DNA from: Lethocerus indicus
Taxonomy: Eukaryota; Arthropoda; Insecta; Hemiptera; Belostomatidae
Assembly (NCBI GenBank): GCA_019843655.1
Contig: JACDQD010000102.1
Span: 8,875,501 to 8,939,500, forward strand
Direction of reading: 5' to 3'
Length of the DNA stretch: 64,000 nt
A program made the position numbers and the translations under genes. Under the pieces are notes generated by a model, which worked only from the letters and a program-made list of their open reading frames with translations, did no database searches and was not told where the DNA came from. Shown here one piece after another: positions 14,746 to 28,391 of the stretch (position 1 is its first letter; every line of letters starts with the position of its first letter).

Positions 14746-15848
14746 TGGATGGGAGGGTGACGGCTGTGTGGCTCGCTCGGTCGATGCTTTCACGCTGATT
14801 GCTATCGCCCCAGCGGCTCAAGGCTCATATGAGCCGCCCTTATACAGCAATTTAGAAATTAAACCGCGACTCAACGCCCCGCGGCACGACTTAGGCCTCT
14901 TTCGGTAGACGCCGGGCAGTGAGCTGTACGGACCCCGTCACTGTCGCGATGGCCACTCCCACGATTTCAGATAATCCTTCGGCCGACAAACTCCATCAAG
15001 CCAGTTACTTCTTTCCACTAAACAACCATTCTGCCCGGTTAACACTTATCAGGAGTTATTTCTGCCGATCGGGAACGATCCATTGACGGTACGTCTAATC
15101 TTAACCATCGTGTTAAGTAAATGAAAATTCTAGACGTTTTATTTTTATTAAAAAATAAATGTTAAAAATTCGACACCTATGTCCCGCTATATCAATAGCC
15201 TTGATGGCCACAACACCGATAACAGGAGACAGGAGAGGAATAATAAAAAACCTCTGAAATAAGGAATCCGTTTCCTAACCATACAGTTTAACATTACATT
15301 TAAATTAGATAAGTAGAAGCTGGTTATAAGCAAAAAAACTTCGGATTTAAATAAAATAATTAAAATTATTTAATTATTACTAAGATCCAAATAATTAAAT
15401 AGAACGATTTTTTCTTCTGTTTTAGATCATTGGTTGTCTGTAAACATTTTTTGTCGCCATCCTATTGGATAACTTTTTGAAAGGTTTTTTATATCCCCGG
15501 CTCATTGTATTTTGTCAAATTTTTCCAGCGGATGCTTCGCTTCGTATATATTTCAGCTTTAAGCAGATGAGACGCCGAGTGGTGATTAGAGTTGACCGAT
15601 CGTTACACGATTTTTTCTTACGTGACTTACCCGATGAGCGGGCATCAACTTTTTTCAGTTTATTAAAAAAAAATTCAATATTCGTCAGTGGTGTCGGCTT
15701 TTTAAAAGGCTGTCTTTCAATGGCTCGCGTATGATTCGTTCTGAACGCTTTAATGTTATTATATTTAGAAGAAGCCTACAACTTATATAGCATTCCAATA
15801 CCAAATATTAATACTTACATTATACGCTGTTAATAGAGAGTACAACAC

Positions 15849-15877
15849 ATTATTATCATTATTATTATTATTATTAC
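15849..15877. repeat. (ATT)n microsatellite
   Basis: TTA/ATT trinucleotide run with one interruption. Confidence 0.8.
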
Positions 15878-18800
15878 ATTAATGTCCATGTCGGGTAGGG
15901 AACAACAACTAGTTTGCTTTTGTTTCTTATCGCGATATTACATTTCTAACTATCGTGTACGCACAGATACTATCTGGGTGCCAAACAGAGAATGCCGGAG
16001 AATAAAGGTACATTGTTTGTAATTTTCGATTTAATTGTGACATTAAATTTTCAAACGTTACTGTCTTCAAATGTCAGTTTTGCAATCATTAGGATAAGAA
16101 ACGGATTATCACGAGCTCTTCGTTTCAGATCCATCTTTTAAACCGTGTTGGTTTTGACATTTCCAAAGTCATAATTTTTTGTTAAAACCGGTAAACTATT
16201 ACATCACTCTGGATGATCCATGTAAAGGATGGCAATAGCATAATTTTATCTGATTCATTGACAGTGAAAGTGAGATAGAAAAGAATAAGCGAGGTATAGA
16301 GAGGAAGATATACAAGTGCATATACCTGTGCATGATCATTTGCTCTAAAACATAGTAGTAAATAGGTCGGGTAAAGGGCAGTCCGGGAGTTGGGTCCGGG
16401 CGCAATAATAGGGCTTGGGAAATGTTGTGCTTTTCCAGGACGTCATTTTGATTCTATTAACATGTTAATTGCGTTGGGCGGCCATTAGCCCGCGGCCCGC
16501 CGCGCGCCTCATACCCGGCGGGGCTCTACCCCACTCCCATCGACCCCGAAAAACCCCCAACGTCCCCACTGCATGTGTGCATCTGGTTCTCCCCAGCAGC
16601 GGAGTATTTGCGTGGATAAACACCAATTAGAGTCGAATGAAAATTCATCGATTGTTTGGCTAATCGAATGTCTGAACCAGCTTCACCGCTCTTCGAAGTA
16701 CGGGGGTCGAGGCCGGGACGATGCAAAATTTCCGTTTAATTTATAGAAGAGCGCTATCTTATTATTTTTAATATAGCGAATAGAAATATGTTACTCTTAA
16801 AAATATTTGATTGTTTATCAAATATTTATATATATCAGACCACGCAATCTGTTAAACAAATAGGGTGCTAGACAATACGAATTTTTGAAAACTCTTTCTA
16901 AGTAAGCGAGCAAATAAGCAACGAATAAACGAGTGTACTCGAACGTTAACCGATGGCGGTATTTCTTTCGTTTCCAAGTTTCTGACGACAGGTAGTTTTG
17001 TAACTGTGATCCCCCTCGGGATCCTCATAGCTCCCGACGGTCGGTCTATCTTCGAAACTCCCCTCTGGCTATACTTTTTGCCATCCTTCCGTTGAACCGG
17101 AAAATTTGATCTTCTTGCATGTCCTGTTTAATTGCACCTTAGAGTGTCGTAGACAAGTAACGTTAACTTTGAAGCCCGTTTCAGTATAGGCTGTAATCAA
17201 ACTGATATCGGACTGTCGGAAGAAAAATGTACAAAATAATAATCTATATATATACAACCGCGTCAAACATCTGGCCAAAGAAAATAATGGACTTATTAAA
17301 ACGGGCTTATTAAAAAGTTGAAGTGGTCAATATTCGGTCGGGATTATTTTTCATATCGAAGCCTTATTTTTTCAAGACCTTTAACTCAGTCGCGACCATT
17401 TCACTCTAGCAGAAATCTTAAGTTTAAACGTCTCTTTGGGAGGTGGTTTTCTTTTATAACAATGGCAAAAACCGACATAAAGCTGCGGGGGCACTGTATT
17501 AGCGGGGTCCGTAAACATTGTGGCCCTAGGTCCACCTCTGTCCGGTAAATACTTAATTTGAGGTTGGCGGTCCCCCTTCCATCACCGTCAATAAATCACT
17601 TCCAATGTGCTTTAAGTGTAAACAATTTACCTCTGGCCCAATCAGTGTTTATTATTGGGCCCGTTCCGGATTTGGTTGTTTCCTGCTTTACGTTCGGACA
17701 ATGTGTTTGGCCTCCCCACACCCCACACACTCACCTGCCCTCGTAACTACAAATAGTTACCATTTTACCGAATCCCCATTTCCCTAATGGCGAGTCACAG
17801 TCCACGCTCCTTTCTTATACACAATTCGCGTTAAAACAATGAAGTATTGTTCTTATTATTTCATGCGAATTAGGCTTCTTATATAGTGATATATATAGTA
17901 CATCGGGAGTTCCCTCAAATGTAATATCCAATGCGTGATTTCATTTGCACGATATTATCTCGTTTTTTAAATTATCGGAATTTCAATACTGTCGCGATGA
18001 CCATTACTACATAACTAGAAAACCAAAGAACCATTTAAACAAAACTGTATAAATATCTTTGCCGCTAGAACAAATATGCTGGGATATATATCCGGATATT
18101 AAAATTGCATTGGTTAAAAATAATTACCACATTCCCGAATTATTCTATTCCCCCGAAGAACCGATTCGTGAAAGGAGAAAATCGGAATAGACGTGTTGGT
18201 ACTGTACAGTCAGTGCCTCTATTCCCTTACTAATAAAAATTGTACATCGACTAATTGAATTCGAGGGGCGTAGATCACTCAAGGAACACGTATACATACT
18301 AAAATTTAATTTCCCCTCACGCTCACAACCGAGGGCTACAAATGGGGCTCGAGTCTCCGGTGCAATCTCTTCCGTATTTCTAATGGTTTCTTAATAACCG
18401 TCGGAGAATGAGAAGAACATCTACCTGTAATTGCCTTATAGATTATACCGATTAACTATTCAATTACTTAAGCTCTGTGCTGCGGTCTAATCTCGGTGTT
18501 CAGGTAGAGGCGGGTTTATTCGGGCGGAGTGCGGGTTTACTGCGGCAAATGGCCGGGGCATACATTAATTTCGTATTACTGAAATATTCAAAATCCGACC
18601 CCCTCCTGCCACCATCACCCACCGGCCGTTCCTAAAAAGCCGGCGCAGAAATGTATTTTCAGAGAGGGATATTTACAAAAAATTGCGTAATTTTTAATCC
18701 AGTCTATAGGACGCGAATGTAAAGTTGAACATATTGATAAAGCTCCACCGTCCCGAATTAATTTGCGCACTGATGGCATAGTCCAGCCGACCGATTCTTT

Positions 18801-20034
18801 AAAATTAAGGTCTAAACCTATTTATTTTCTCTTTAATTTCTCGTTATGATCGAGTCCTGATGAATATCGTTGCGCTCTCATTGATACTATATATTTGTTG
18901 ATCTGTACTAAAAACTTCAGGCCATCGTCTCGAGCGTAGCCCACCGACGCGATGTCTCCCCTTATTCCCTTGTTTTTTCCCGAGGGAGTCGACAGGATAA
19001 CAAAAAAACGTCGATGACAGGAAAACCTCGCTCGCTTCACTGTCACAGCCAAAACAGTGTTTTCCTTTAGCCCCTCCCGGCAAAACCAATTTAAATTCTA
19101 TTTAAAAAACAGACACACGAAACACACAAAAGGGTTAAGTCGTATAAAAAAAAGCCTTCGAAACATAAAAGTAAAAAGATAGACTTCGCTCACGACCAAT
19201 TTCTGTTGCCGAGTTTATTTTGTCTATACCCCTTTCTCTCCCTTTTATTCTGCCCTCTGCTTTTGGTATTTTTGTTTCCACCTCGAATGCCAAATTCAAA
19301 CTAAATATCTTTGAATTTAAATTTACACTGAAAATAAAAGTGTTTGAGCCTCCAGCCCTATCGAATAACAATTGGGACACAGTTTGGTTTAAACGAGGAT
19401 AAATTGATGACGACTAGTGGCGGTGGAATTTTTTATTTGCGGGACTCGGATGTTTTCATAAAAACCCGTTCGGTTCACAAAGTTGGAGACTAAACGAATG
19501 AAAATACATTGTTTTAATAGCTAGTGTACCGCTGATCGTACCGCGGGAACCTCCTTGACCCGTAATGCACCTTGACATTTGTGACCAAATAAATATTCGG
19601 CCTTTTCAGTGTATTTATTTATTTATAATTGTCAGTATTTCACCTAGAGTAATATGAAATATGTAGAACAAACAATTACCTGAGAATATACATAGGCAGG
19701 GTGGACTAGAATGGAACTCAATAAATGGACACTAAGTTGGATTGTATTGCATAATTAAAGTTTAGATAAAACCGGACTTAGTAAATTAGATTATATTGAC
19801 CAGTAGTTCCGCACGTATATTTCGCCCATCGTCCTGTTGTTATTTTAATATACAGGCCTCGGACCAGGGCTAATTAACATCCCTATATTACAACCTAAAT
19901 TAAATTTACTTAAATTTAGTAGATTATTATAAACCTAGAATTAAAACGAGAGATAGTTCGTGATCATGATGTGTAAAAGGTAATATGTCAAATAATCGCT
20001 TCTAGTAACTTCGCAATATAATGAATTAGCTAGG

Positions 20035-20038
<4 letters not shown>

Positions 20039-20089
<51 letters not shown>
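20039..20089. repeat. (AT)n microsatellite
   Basis: Uninterrupted TA run of about 50 bases. The Tyr-Ile reading frame through it is an artefact. Confidence 0.9.
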
Positions 20090-20093
<4 letters not shown>

Positions 20094-20910
20094 CACACAG
20101 TTTATCATCTATTAATTTAGATGCAGTAGAATTAAATTTCAAACGGCCAATTGGAAGGGCCAATATTTTAGCATATGTTGCCATGACGAACAAACCGATT
20201 TCACTGAAAGATATTCATTGTAGATTTTCCTATCCGCGATAGGAATGAAACCGATCAACCGAATACGGCCCCATGCACGTTTTGGCATATATGAAGGGGG
20301 GACAATTTGAATCGCCGTTTGCTGCTTAATTAAAACCGGCCGTGGGGGTGGGGGGAGGGGGTCGGTTATGGGGTGGTTGTTGTTGGGGTGGTCGTGGGAA
20401 TTAAATTTAAACAGTGCAGTGCGGAATATGAAATCCTTTCCCGGGTCGCGGTCTCATGCGGTTTACTTGTGCAAATGTTTAACGGGGCGTGTCCGATTAA
20501 TCCAATTTACAGATTCTAAACCCGGTCTCGCCCGTCGGCGATTTCGATTGAGTCCTCGCGCCGAGAACGACGCGGAGTAAACATTTCCGCAGGCAGGCCG
20601 CCTGTTTTGTGACGCGCCCCCGAAACAGTCTACCAAGCCCACGCTGATCCGGCAACTATTGTCTGGTGAAAGTGGAGATTAATTGTTGAAACGCTCTGTG
20701 AAGATAGAACATTTTAAATCCAAATAATTAGACATGTACTGTAATTTATGCTATATTTATATTAAATATGTGCGAAATTCTTATTGCACTGAGTGGCAGA
20801 AATACATATACCGTTCAATAACCTTCAACTTACCAAAAATAGAACTGGTTCGAAACTAATCTGTGAGGCCTGCAAAGAATCATTTCCTGAATAGATAAAA
20901 AATTTGGAAC

Positions 20911-21340
20911 AACCGTAGATTCCGTGTGTTTCTGTCTCCTCTCGCTGGTTTGGTCCTTTGTTGGACCGCTTTCGGTGTTAGTCACTTTTGGCACTTTGGA
21001 TGTTTTTTGGGCATCCTCACTGCCTCACTTGTACTGTGAGGCGCTACATGTAGGGCGCTAATACTAAAACGTAAGACAGACCTTTGTTGCGGGCTAGTAT
21101 CAGGTGCGCCGTACCATTGAAACTAGTAGCGCATTAAACTGAATACAGTACAAGTGGCAGTGACAGTGCAGTGAGGATGCCTAAAATACGTCCAAAGTGC
21201 CAAAAGTGACTAACACCGCTACCGAAGATGGGGAGCAGCCGAAACCGGTCTAGCAAAAGACCGAGCCAGCGAGAGGAGTCAGAAACACACGAAATTTACG
21301 GTATTCCAACCCCTCGCAGACCACAAAACAGGTATGTTAA
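20911..21340. mobile_element. Foldback/MITE-like element, copy 2, both arms present
   Basis: Left arm about 20911-21033 and right arm about 21145-21340 are long imperfect inverted repeats. GTTTCTGTCTCCTCTCGCTGG on the left pairs with CCAGCGAGAGGAGTCAGAAAC on the right, and GGCATCCTCACTGC pairs with GCAGTGAGGATGCC. The loop of about 110 bases contains CTTTGTTGCGGGCTAG. The right end reads CCACAAAACAGGTATGTTAA, the reverse complement of the left ends of copies 1 and 3. The outer part of the left arm is missing. There is no reading frame of note. Confidence 0.85.
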
Positions 21341-24300
21341 ACTAATTTGGGATAAATTTGAATATACTATGTACATATCATCTAATGGTAAATAGCAGAT
21401 GAAGCACTTCGTGTTAATAGGCATTAGTTCAGTGAAACGGGAATAAAGCCAACATAAATCCAACAAAAAGCAAACTCATAGATTTTTAAAATAATAAAGT
21501 AGTATATATGTTTGACTTTCTTCTCCGGGTAATTTTTAATTCAATTTCTTAGGATAAATATGTTATGGAATTTTGATCTCTTAATAGAGCTTACGAGTGT
21601 AGTTTAAATGGAAAGTGTTTTCATTATTCCATTGAAGATTCGAATATTGCAGTTAGAGAATACTTCTCAGTTTAGAAGAAACTGCTATATGGATAAAACA
21701 TTTGCCCGCTATTTCCATCTCGTTTACTTTATACGGAAGGGAAAATGAATAGAAAACAGAAGTGAGTAGTGGTTTCATTTAAGAAATTATAAACAGGATT
21801 CAGTTTGAGCAGGCACACAGGAGAGTTTACATTAGTTGTCGGGGGAAACGCCGGGGGTAAACAGGTGAATTTAACTTTTTTTTACTGTTATCTTTCATCT
21901 CGGTTTTCGGTAATTATACACATCCCAGTAACTTCCGACGGAAGTAGAAAATGTTGCTTTTTGCCCCTCTCCGTATCAAAATAAAGAAAAAATATAGAAG
22001 GGATAACAAATCGGTGTTGAACCTCCTGCAGGAAAATAACCGGTGGAAATGTACGGCTTTGAAATATTGCGTTTAAAAATATATAACCAGTGTACATGCT
22101 AGCATACATTTGAAAAAAAAGATAAACATACACAGTCTCCGTATATGTAATTGGTCGTGTAAAAAAGGGGACGGGCGTAAATGGACAGGACGCGACCTTC
22201 CCATTCAGACGTTAAAGTATTCACAAAGTCATACATTCAATCCAGGGTTTTATTTTTAATACCTCATTCATATACTTTTTTATATTTTTATAATAAAACC
22301 ATCACACGTCAGAATCGGATTTAAATTGTACAGTTAGAAATAAGATATCATCCAGCCATATACCGTTTAGATACTCGAACTTCAGTACTGACCAGAATAC
22401 CCGATCAGATTTACTTATAATGAATCAATATATATAAATTGTAATGACATAAGGTGGCATTATGTAAAAATAATATAAATATTAATGGTATAAAATCGTT
22501 TACTAAAATTACATAACAAATAAGCACTATCATCATTTAGCCCGATATCGCCACAACACTGCACAATCGGCGAGAGCCTCCGTAATGCTTTAGATAGTAA
22601 CGTTAGTAAAACTTCTAGTAAAAGAAACACGAACGTCTTTGAAATATTTTTGAACAGCAATATATAGGTTTCGACATGTAAAAGAGGCCAATTATCTTTT
22701 GTATTATAGGCTAGTTCAACCAGAACGAAGGGACACCCGATTGTATGTAATACAGAGGTACGTTAGAAGAGGACTCCGAACCATCACCGATAAGCTCAAC
22801 ACCCCGTGAAATATTTAACGTCATGGTTACGAGCTACGACGATGTCTTCCGTCACAGCCCGAGTAACTTAGAGGGGTGGCTTAAATATCACTTTTATATT
22901 TCTCGCAGTCCCTTTCTGAATACGGGACCGACAGACGGACGGATCGCGTACACGAGCGAGAAAAGAAGATTGTGAGAAGTAGAGAGCGAGAGAGAAGCAA
23001 TGATCCCGGGCCCTCCCTCGAGTTATTTTCTCGGCTCAATTTCCTCAGATTTGCCGGCACAACAGAACCCAACTTCCAAGTTTCCGTTATTATTTTTCAA
23101 GGGAGGCGGAATGGCGACGGGGGTGGGCACTCACTTCCTTCAATCCCGCAGGAAACCCTGCCCGGAGGGTTAACGGAAAGAATACGGGGGCGCATAAAAA
23201 TATCGGCCCAAATAACGAGGCTTGCTGAAGGAAAGCCTCGGATAATTACCTCCCATTTGATTTATTTATTGATCCCCCTCGTGTCGGTATAAAGCGGCCA
23301 ACTTTATATCTCTACAGTAAAGCTTCTATTGAAAGTGACAATATAGATTCATGCCGCCTACAAGCGTAAATATATTCCGTGCCAGTAATTATGCCTGTGG
23401 TAACAAAAATAGCATACACCGTGAGCTAAGGATCTATATACAATCAGTAAACATAAACCTTTGGATGAGCACGTTAATGCGCTATTAATTGTTATTTCGC
23501 TGTTCATCTATCGTTTCGTTAGAACACTGCTGATCTACAGCTGTTAGAATCCAAGGAAAACATAGTATGTTTCATTATCCGCAATACATTAATGTCGTAC
23601 ATCGGTGTACATTTCTTTCTTCCACTCTTTTTTAATAGTACCATGTCTCCCTATTTTGATTCTTTACATTCTGTATGGCGTGTCCTAGGCTTTCTCCTAC
23701 GTACAGACAGGAGAAATCTATGCACTCCTATGCATAGATCTCACTAAATGCAGCCTTCAATCCATAATAAACGTGTCTAACACTCATGTTTTGTAAGTAT
23801 GAGGAAGGAAGATCTGAAGAAAACTGGTGACTGGGGGATGCGACGGCCGAAGCCCCAGTAACCACACCGGAATAGGAGACAAGAGTAATGCCTCGTTGTG
23901 CTTGTCTAACTCTAGTAGAAATACATGTAAAGAGTAGGAAGGTCGGTGATGTTATATCGATACGAGGTATATATGTGATACGAGTCCACCATTCAAGAAA
24001 CTGATCGATTACATTAGTGCATTGGAGTGAACATGTTGCTTAAGTATTCCAGACGAATAAACGTCAAAACATTTGGTGCGACATCAGTGGAGACTGCGAT
24101 AACTCTGCGAGGGCGGAGTCTGAAAAGTCGAGTCTCAATTCAATTTAGGACTGAGAGTAGGGGCCTAGCTAGCTGGTGGCTGGTGGCTGGGCTGAGGGGG
24201 CCCACCTCTGAATATCTTTAAACAGTTAATAAAGCAAGTTTGCCTAACCCCCGTCCGTCCATCCCCCGGGTTATGGCGCCCGTCCCCCCTTCCTTCCCAC

Positions 24301-27300
24301 AGGTTATACCGGTAGTGGAAAATAGGTCGAGAGGGAGCCGAGAAAGAGGGAGAGGGGGAGTGTTGATATTGCTCCATGGGTCCCCCTCTCGGCCCCCTCC
24401 TTGTTTACAGAGGGCCTAGATTTCTCGTGGGACAACCCCCGCCACTCTTAAACCCGCTTCCACCCCTCACACTGAAATATTACCCCGGCCACCTAATAGA
24501 CGGTCTCCTGATGAATTATTTTCCACGACGAAACTCCCACTCACTCTCTTTCCTTTGTGTGCGAGTATGTATTTATATGTTTGGGACCCTCGGTGTGCGT
24601 AAATTCACCGACATCAAAATGAGGGAGAAAATTTAACAAATTTTCTCCTTTTCTTCGAAATAATAAATTATCTTGGGAGCCTAAACTGTCTGAGAGGGTG
24701 GGGTGCGGGTTTTCTGAAATTTAAAAATATTCTCGGTACTTCGATAAGTACGTATTACCGGTTTATGGTAATAAAGTATGGTGTGAGGATTTTTCCTCGG
24801 AAGGGAGAAATATACAATAAAAAAAGTTGGTATATTGAAATGCTTAACCCTCAATGCAGCTCTTTTCTAACTTTTCTAGCCGGGATTTCCCTACATAGGC
24901 AACTTGGCGCATTGTTGGAGGTAGGAAACAGTGGGAAATTCGACTACAGATTACTTCTGCATTTTACCGTGAATAAATACATACTTTGTACGAAATCGTT
25001 TCTAATATATTTGGGGCTATTAAAATATTCCTTCTTGAAAAATATTCCCGCGTTAAATATTTAAATTTATTGCTGATATTCACATTTTATATCCAAAGTC
25101 GAAACTTGTACTGTTTCCAAATTAAATTGCGATATATATTTATATAATTTACATCAAGATTTAGTTATATTTTATATAGTTCTGCCGCCCCTATAAATGG
25201 GCGAGAAACTCAAAATATTGACACAAAAAGCTGTATAACACAACTTAATTAATCTACCAGACGAATGGGCCGGGAATCCTCTCTCCATTTTAGTGCGTTT
25301 TAACCTGTCTCGAAAATCTGAAGCGAGAAATGATAGACACAGGAAAACGGTAGATTAAACCACGCGCCAACCGCAATACACACACGGACACACACGATTA
25401 ATTTATTTTTCGACTCTGCAGAAAAAATAAAAAGGCCTTTATGATTTCAAACTGTCCGACGTTTTTCAAGGGTAAAGGATAGGAGGTAAAAAAGGATTGC
25501 TTCCGAGCATTCAAAGGAGAACTCTATACTATATAAAAGGGCTCGTTTCGTGTTCAACGCCCCGTTATACGGGATGCTATAATCGCTAACATCTAAGGGA
25601 GGAAATTAAAGGAAAGAAAAAAATCAACGGATAGGAATCATGAGAATACGTGTGTGCTTTATATGGGCCGAAACCGCTTCCCCACCCTAAAAGGATGTAC
25701 GCAGTCGAGCAGAATTAAGCTACCTCTAAAAGTGTTGATTTTTCTCCGCAAGGACTTTTAACACTGCTGTTTACTTAATTTACAGAAAAGATATCTTAGA
25801 ACCGTATTGAAAGACCCACGATTATAACTGTATGGTAAGCTACATGCCTTGCAGCCTCTGAGAATGGCGTAATAATAGGTCGCGTAAAATAATGTAAAAA
25901 ACCCCTTGCGGAAGAACGAAACCCAACATATTTTTAGAACGGTTGTTTTCCATAGTGTTACTCGTGAATAAACTGCGCTATACTTTTTGTTTTCATTTAT
26001 TATTATTTACATATTATCGTTTATAACTAAATTAATATTAATAAAATGTGGAATATTTATTTAAATAGAGGATTCCCGATATTTTCAACAGTATATTAAT
26101 AGGAGTGTAGGCAGGCCAAGAGCTTAAGGATGCCCTGTGTAATATTTGTAGCCCTCTTTCTAGTATGTATTTATATATTTTAAGCTTCTGGCAAACTTAT
26201 ATTAATCCTCACTAGATAATACTGTAATTTTTTTAGCCCGGAGAAATGAGTACGTGGAATGTATTCCCATCTGGGGAATAGATTTTCCAGTAGAGGATTT
26301 TTGTGGACTATGGAGGTGGGAATGTCCCAACTTACGGGCCCCAATAACGCTATGTCTTGTTTAATAATTGAGATCGCATTGGCATCGGCTCCCTCCTTTG
26401 TCCGTGTTTTTATGCCGGCCATATTCCCCGGTAATGTGAACCGTGAGAGACCCAATCTATCTGCTGATCAGTGACCATTCTTCTGAAGTATAGTAATAAA
26501 CCAGATGCAGTCTGTGACTATATATTTGCCACTTCATAAGACAAGAGGGAATGTACGATGCGAGTGTATAAAATGTGTACCCTAAATGAATGGATATTGA
26601 CATGTCATCAAAATCATGGTGTAAATCTTTTTTTATTTACCTACACCGGTTTTTTGCCAGGCTATGAGGACGCAGGACGGCCAGAGGTCACGGAGATAGT
26701 TAATTAATTAAATTGCATAATTTGAACGTACCTGCAGAACAATGCTTCGAAATCTGGTGAGACCTCTTATTTCCAGTGGGTTTCATTTTTTCGACAGAGG
26801 TAGCCAGCCTCCTGTGGCGTTGTACGAAGTTTACTGGGGCGGTCGCCAGGCAACCTGAAGGCGACAATGGGTATACCGGATTTGGGCTCACGTTCTGCGT
26901 CCCTTTATTACTTGACGGGCAGTGGGCCTTTATTGAATGGGCGAGAGCCCAGAGATTGAACCTGCGGGTGGGTCGAAAAAATCTTCTTCCCTCCCGGTCG
27001 CAGATTATACAGTTCCTGTTTTTCCGCGTTTCCCGAAGCTAGCATGGGCGCTCGGCAAATATCCCACAGTGTGAACAGAAAACGCCACAGAGAATACAGA
27101 AGTGGCCAATTGAGCAGGTTTCATGTTAATATTCAATTCCGCCGGCATTTCTAATGATAAAGAACAAATAAAGTATTGATTATAATGTGGCAACAATTGA
27201 CGAAATATTGTGTATAATTATTCTGTATTCTAAAGCTAATATGTGGGAGGGAATGATAGATTATAGAAACCTTTCATAGAGTGGAATTTGCCGCTACATT

Positions 27301-27466
27301 TCCCTGTTTTGTAATCCGCTGCGAGCGGAAAGAAACGCCTGAGATGGGGTCTCGCGTTTAAATTTTCATGGGGCGCGCTCGTTCCCTAACCGCTATCGAC
27401 CACTGCCCACTTCAGATCTTATCACAATTCTTTAGATTAATTAGATAAATAAATGATGGGGTTTAC
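21341..27466. other. Non-coding stretch, no gene recognised
   Basis: High-complexity sequence without supported genes. Two adjacent short hairpins lie at 23691-23739. Confidence 0.55.
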
Positions 27467-27658
27467 TCAGGTCGGGTTATAATATTCAGATCTCTGTCTG
27501 CGGATGCAGGATAAACGACAGATGAAGTGGTGTTGTCCACCCCAAGGATCCGTTTTGACCCATTCTTCGAACATTCTCCTCGATCACTATCTTCAGCAAA
27601 ACGAACCTGATGTGCACCGCTAAACAGCTTGGGCGGATGACCTAGCCCTTGATCGTCT
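27467..27658 (-). other. Exon-like open frame of unknown gene
   Basis: A very good acceptor (long pyrimidine tract ending CTCTACCAG) precedes a 192-nt stretch that stays open in one frame and closes at a possible donor (GA followed by GTAAAC). Only in the putative intron does a stop appear. The frame encodes 63 residues, including GHPPKLFSGAHQVRFAEDSD and KRILGVDNTTSSVVYP, with a strong purine-N-pyrimidine codon pattern typical of coding DNA. I do not recognise the protein. A matching neighbouring exon was not found, the donor is imperfect, and chance or a transposon fragment remains possible. Confidence 0.35.
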
Positions 27659-27737
27659 CTGGTAGAGGTAGAAAGACAGAAGAAGAGTGAAAGGAGCGAC
27701 CGACCATCTTCAAAACTGGGCACAGGACAGGAATGTT

Positions 27738-27914
27738 CTTTAGTTCAGTACATTTCCGCACCACACTCACGCGCTAGTTAATCGAACGATTTTTGTGAAA
27801 CTAGCGCCCCCTGAGTGTGGTGCGGAAATGTATTTAACTAAAGTTCGTTGGGTGCACTTGCACCGATAAACTAGCGCCCCCCTGAGTGTGGTACGGAAAT
27901 GTACTTAACTAAAG
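27738..27914. repeat. Three-unit repeat of about 45 bp: one inverted, two direct
   Basis: Unit A (27738-27779) is the near-perfect reverse complement of unit B (about 27798-27842), and unit C (about 27868-27914) is a direct copy of B. Each B/C unit reads CTAGCGCCCCCTGAGTGTGG and ends AACTAAAG. A and B could form a hairpin with a loop of about 20 bases. The array abuts foldback copy 3. Confidence 0.85.
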
Positions 27915-27915
27915 T

Positions 27916-28280
27916 TTAACATACCTGTTTTGTGGTCTGCGAGCGGTTGGTCGATTTTTGTGCCGTCGATTTCTTGTGTTTCTGTCTCCTCTCGCTGGTT
28001 TTGTCTTTTGTTAGACCGGTTTCGGCTGCTCGCTATCTTCAGTAGAGTGTTAGTCACTTTTGGCACTTCGGATGTTTTTTGGGCACCCTCACTGCCGCAC
28101 TTGTACTGTGAGGCGCTATATGTAGGGCGCTAATACTAAAACGTATGACAGAGCTTTGTTGCGGGCTAGTATTAGATGCGCCGTACCATTGTAACTAATA
28201 GCGCATTAAACTGAATACACTACAAGTGACAGTGACAGTGCAGAGCAGAGAAGACAGAAACACTCAAAATCTACAGTATT
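27916..28280. mobile_element. Foldback/MITE-like element, copy 3, right arm internally deleted
   Basis: It starts TTTAACATACCTGTTTTGTGG, carries the full left arm and the central loop in the same orientation as copy 2, then jumps from GACAGTGCAG almost directly to AGAAGACAGAAACAC. This drops most of the inner right arm. It directly follows the 27.7-kb inverted/tandem unit. Confidence 0.8.
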
Positions 28281-28332
28281 CATATTTTTGCATTACGGAG
28301 TTTATTCCCTTACGTATGTATGTGTATACGAA

Positions 28333-28335
<3 letters not shown>

Positions 28336-28389
<54 letters not shown>
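28336..28389. repeat. (AT)n microsatellite
   Basis: Uninterrupted AT run of about 54 bases, just after foldback copy 3. Confidence 0.9.

Positions 28390-28391
<2 letters not shown>

Larger units (their letters stand above)
4600..20910. other. Long non-coding stretch, no gene recognised
   Basis: About 16 kb of high-complexity, moderately GC-rich DNA. Reading frames up to about 157 codons occur, but none shows a recognisable domain, splice context or codon bias. Three microsatellites are the only annotated content. It could be intronic or regulatory DNA of a gene lying outside the window. Confidence 0.55.

Noticed and set aside
20036..20242. Frame starting with Tyr-Ile repeats
   Set aside because: Translation of an (AT)n microsatellite.
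26743..26914. Possible minus-strand exon ending at a strong donor (CAG followed by GTACGT)
   Set aside because: The upstream acceptor lacks a pyrimidine tract, codon bias is weak, and its phase could not be linked to the 27.5-kb candidate exon.
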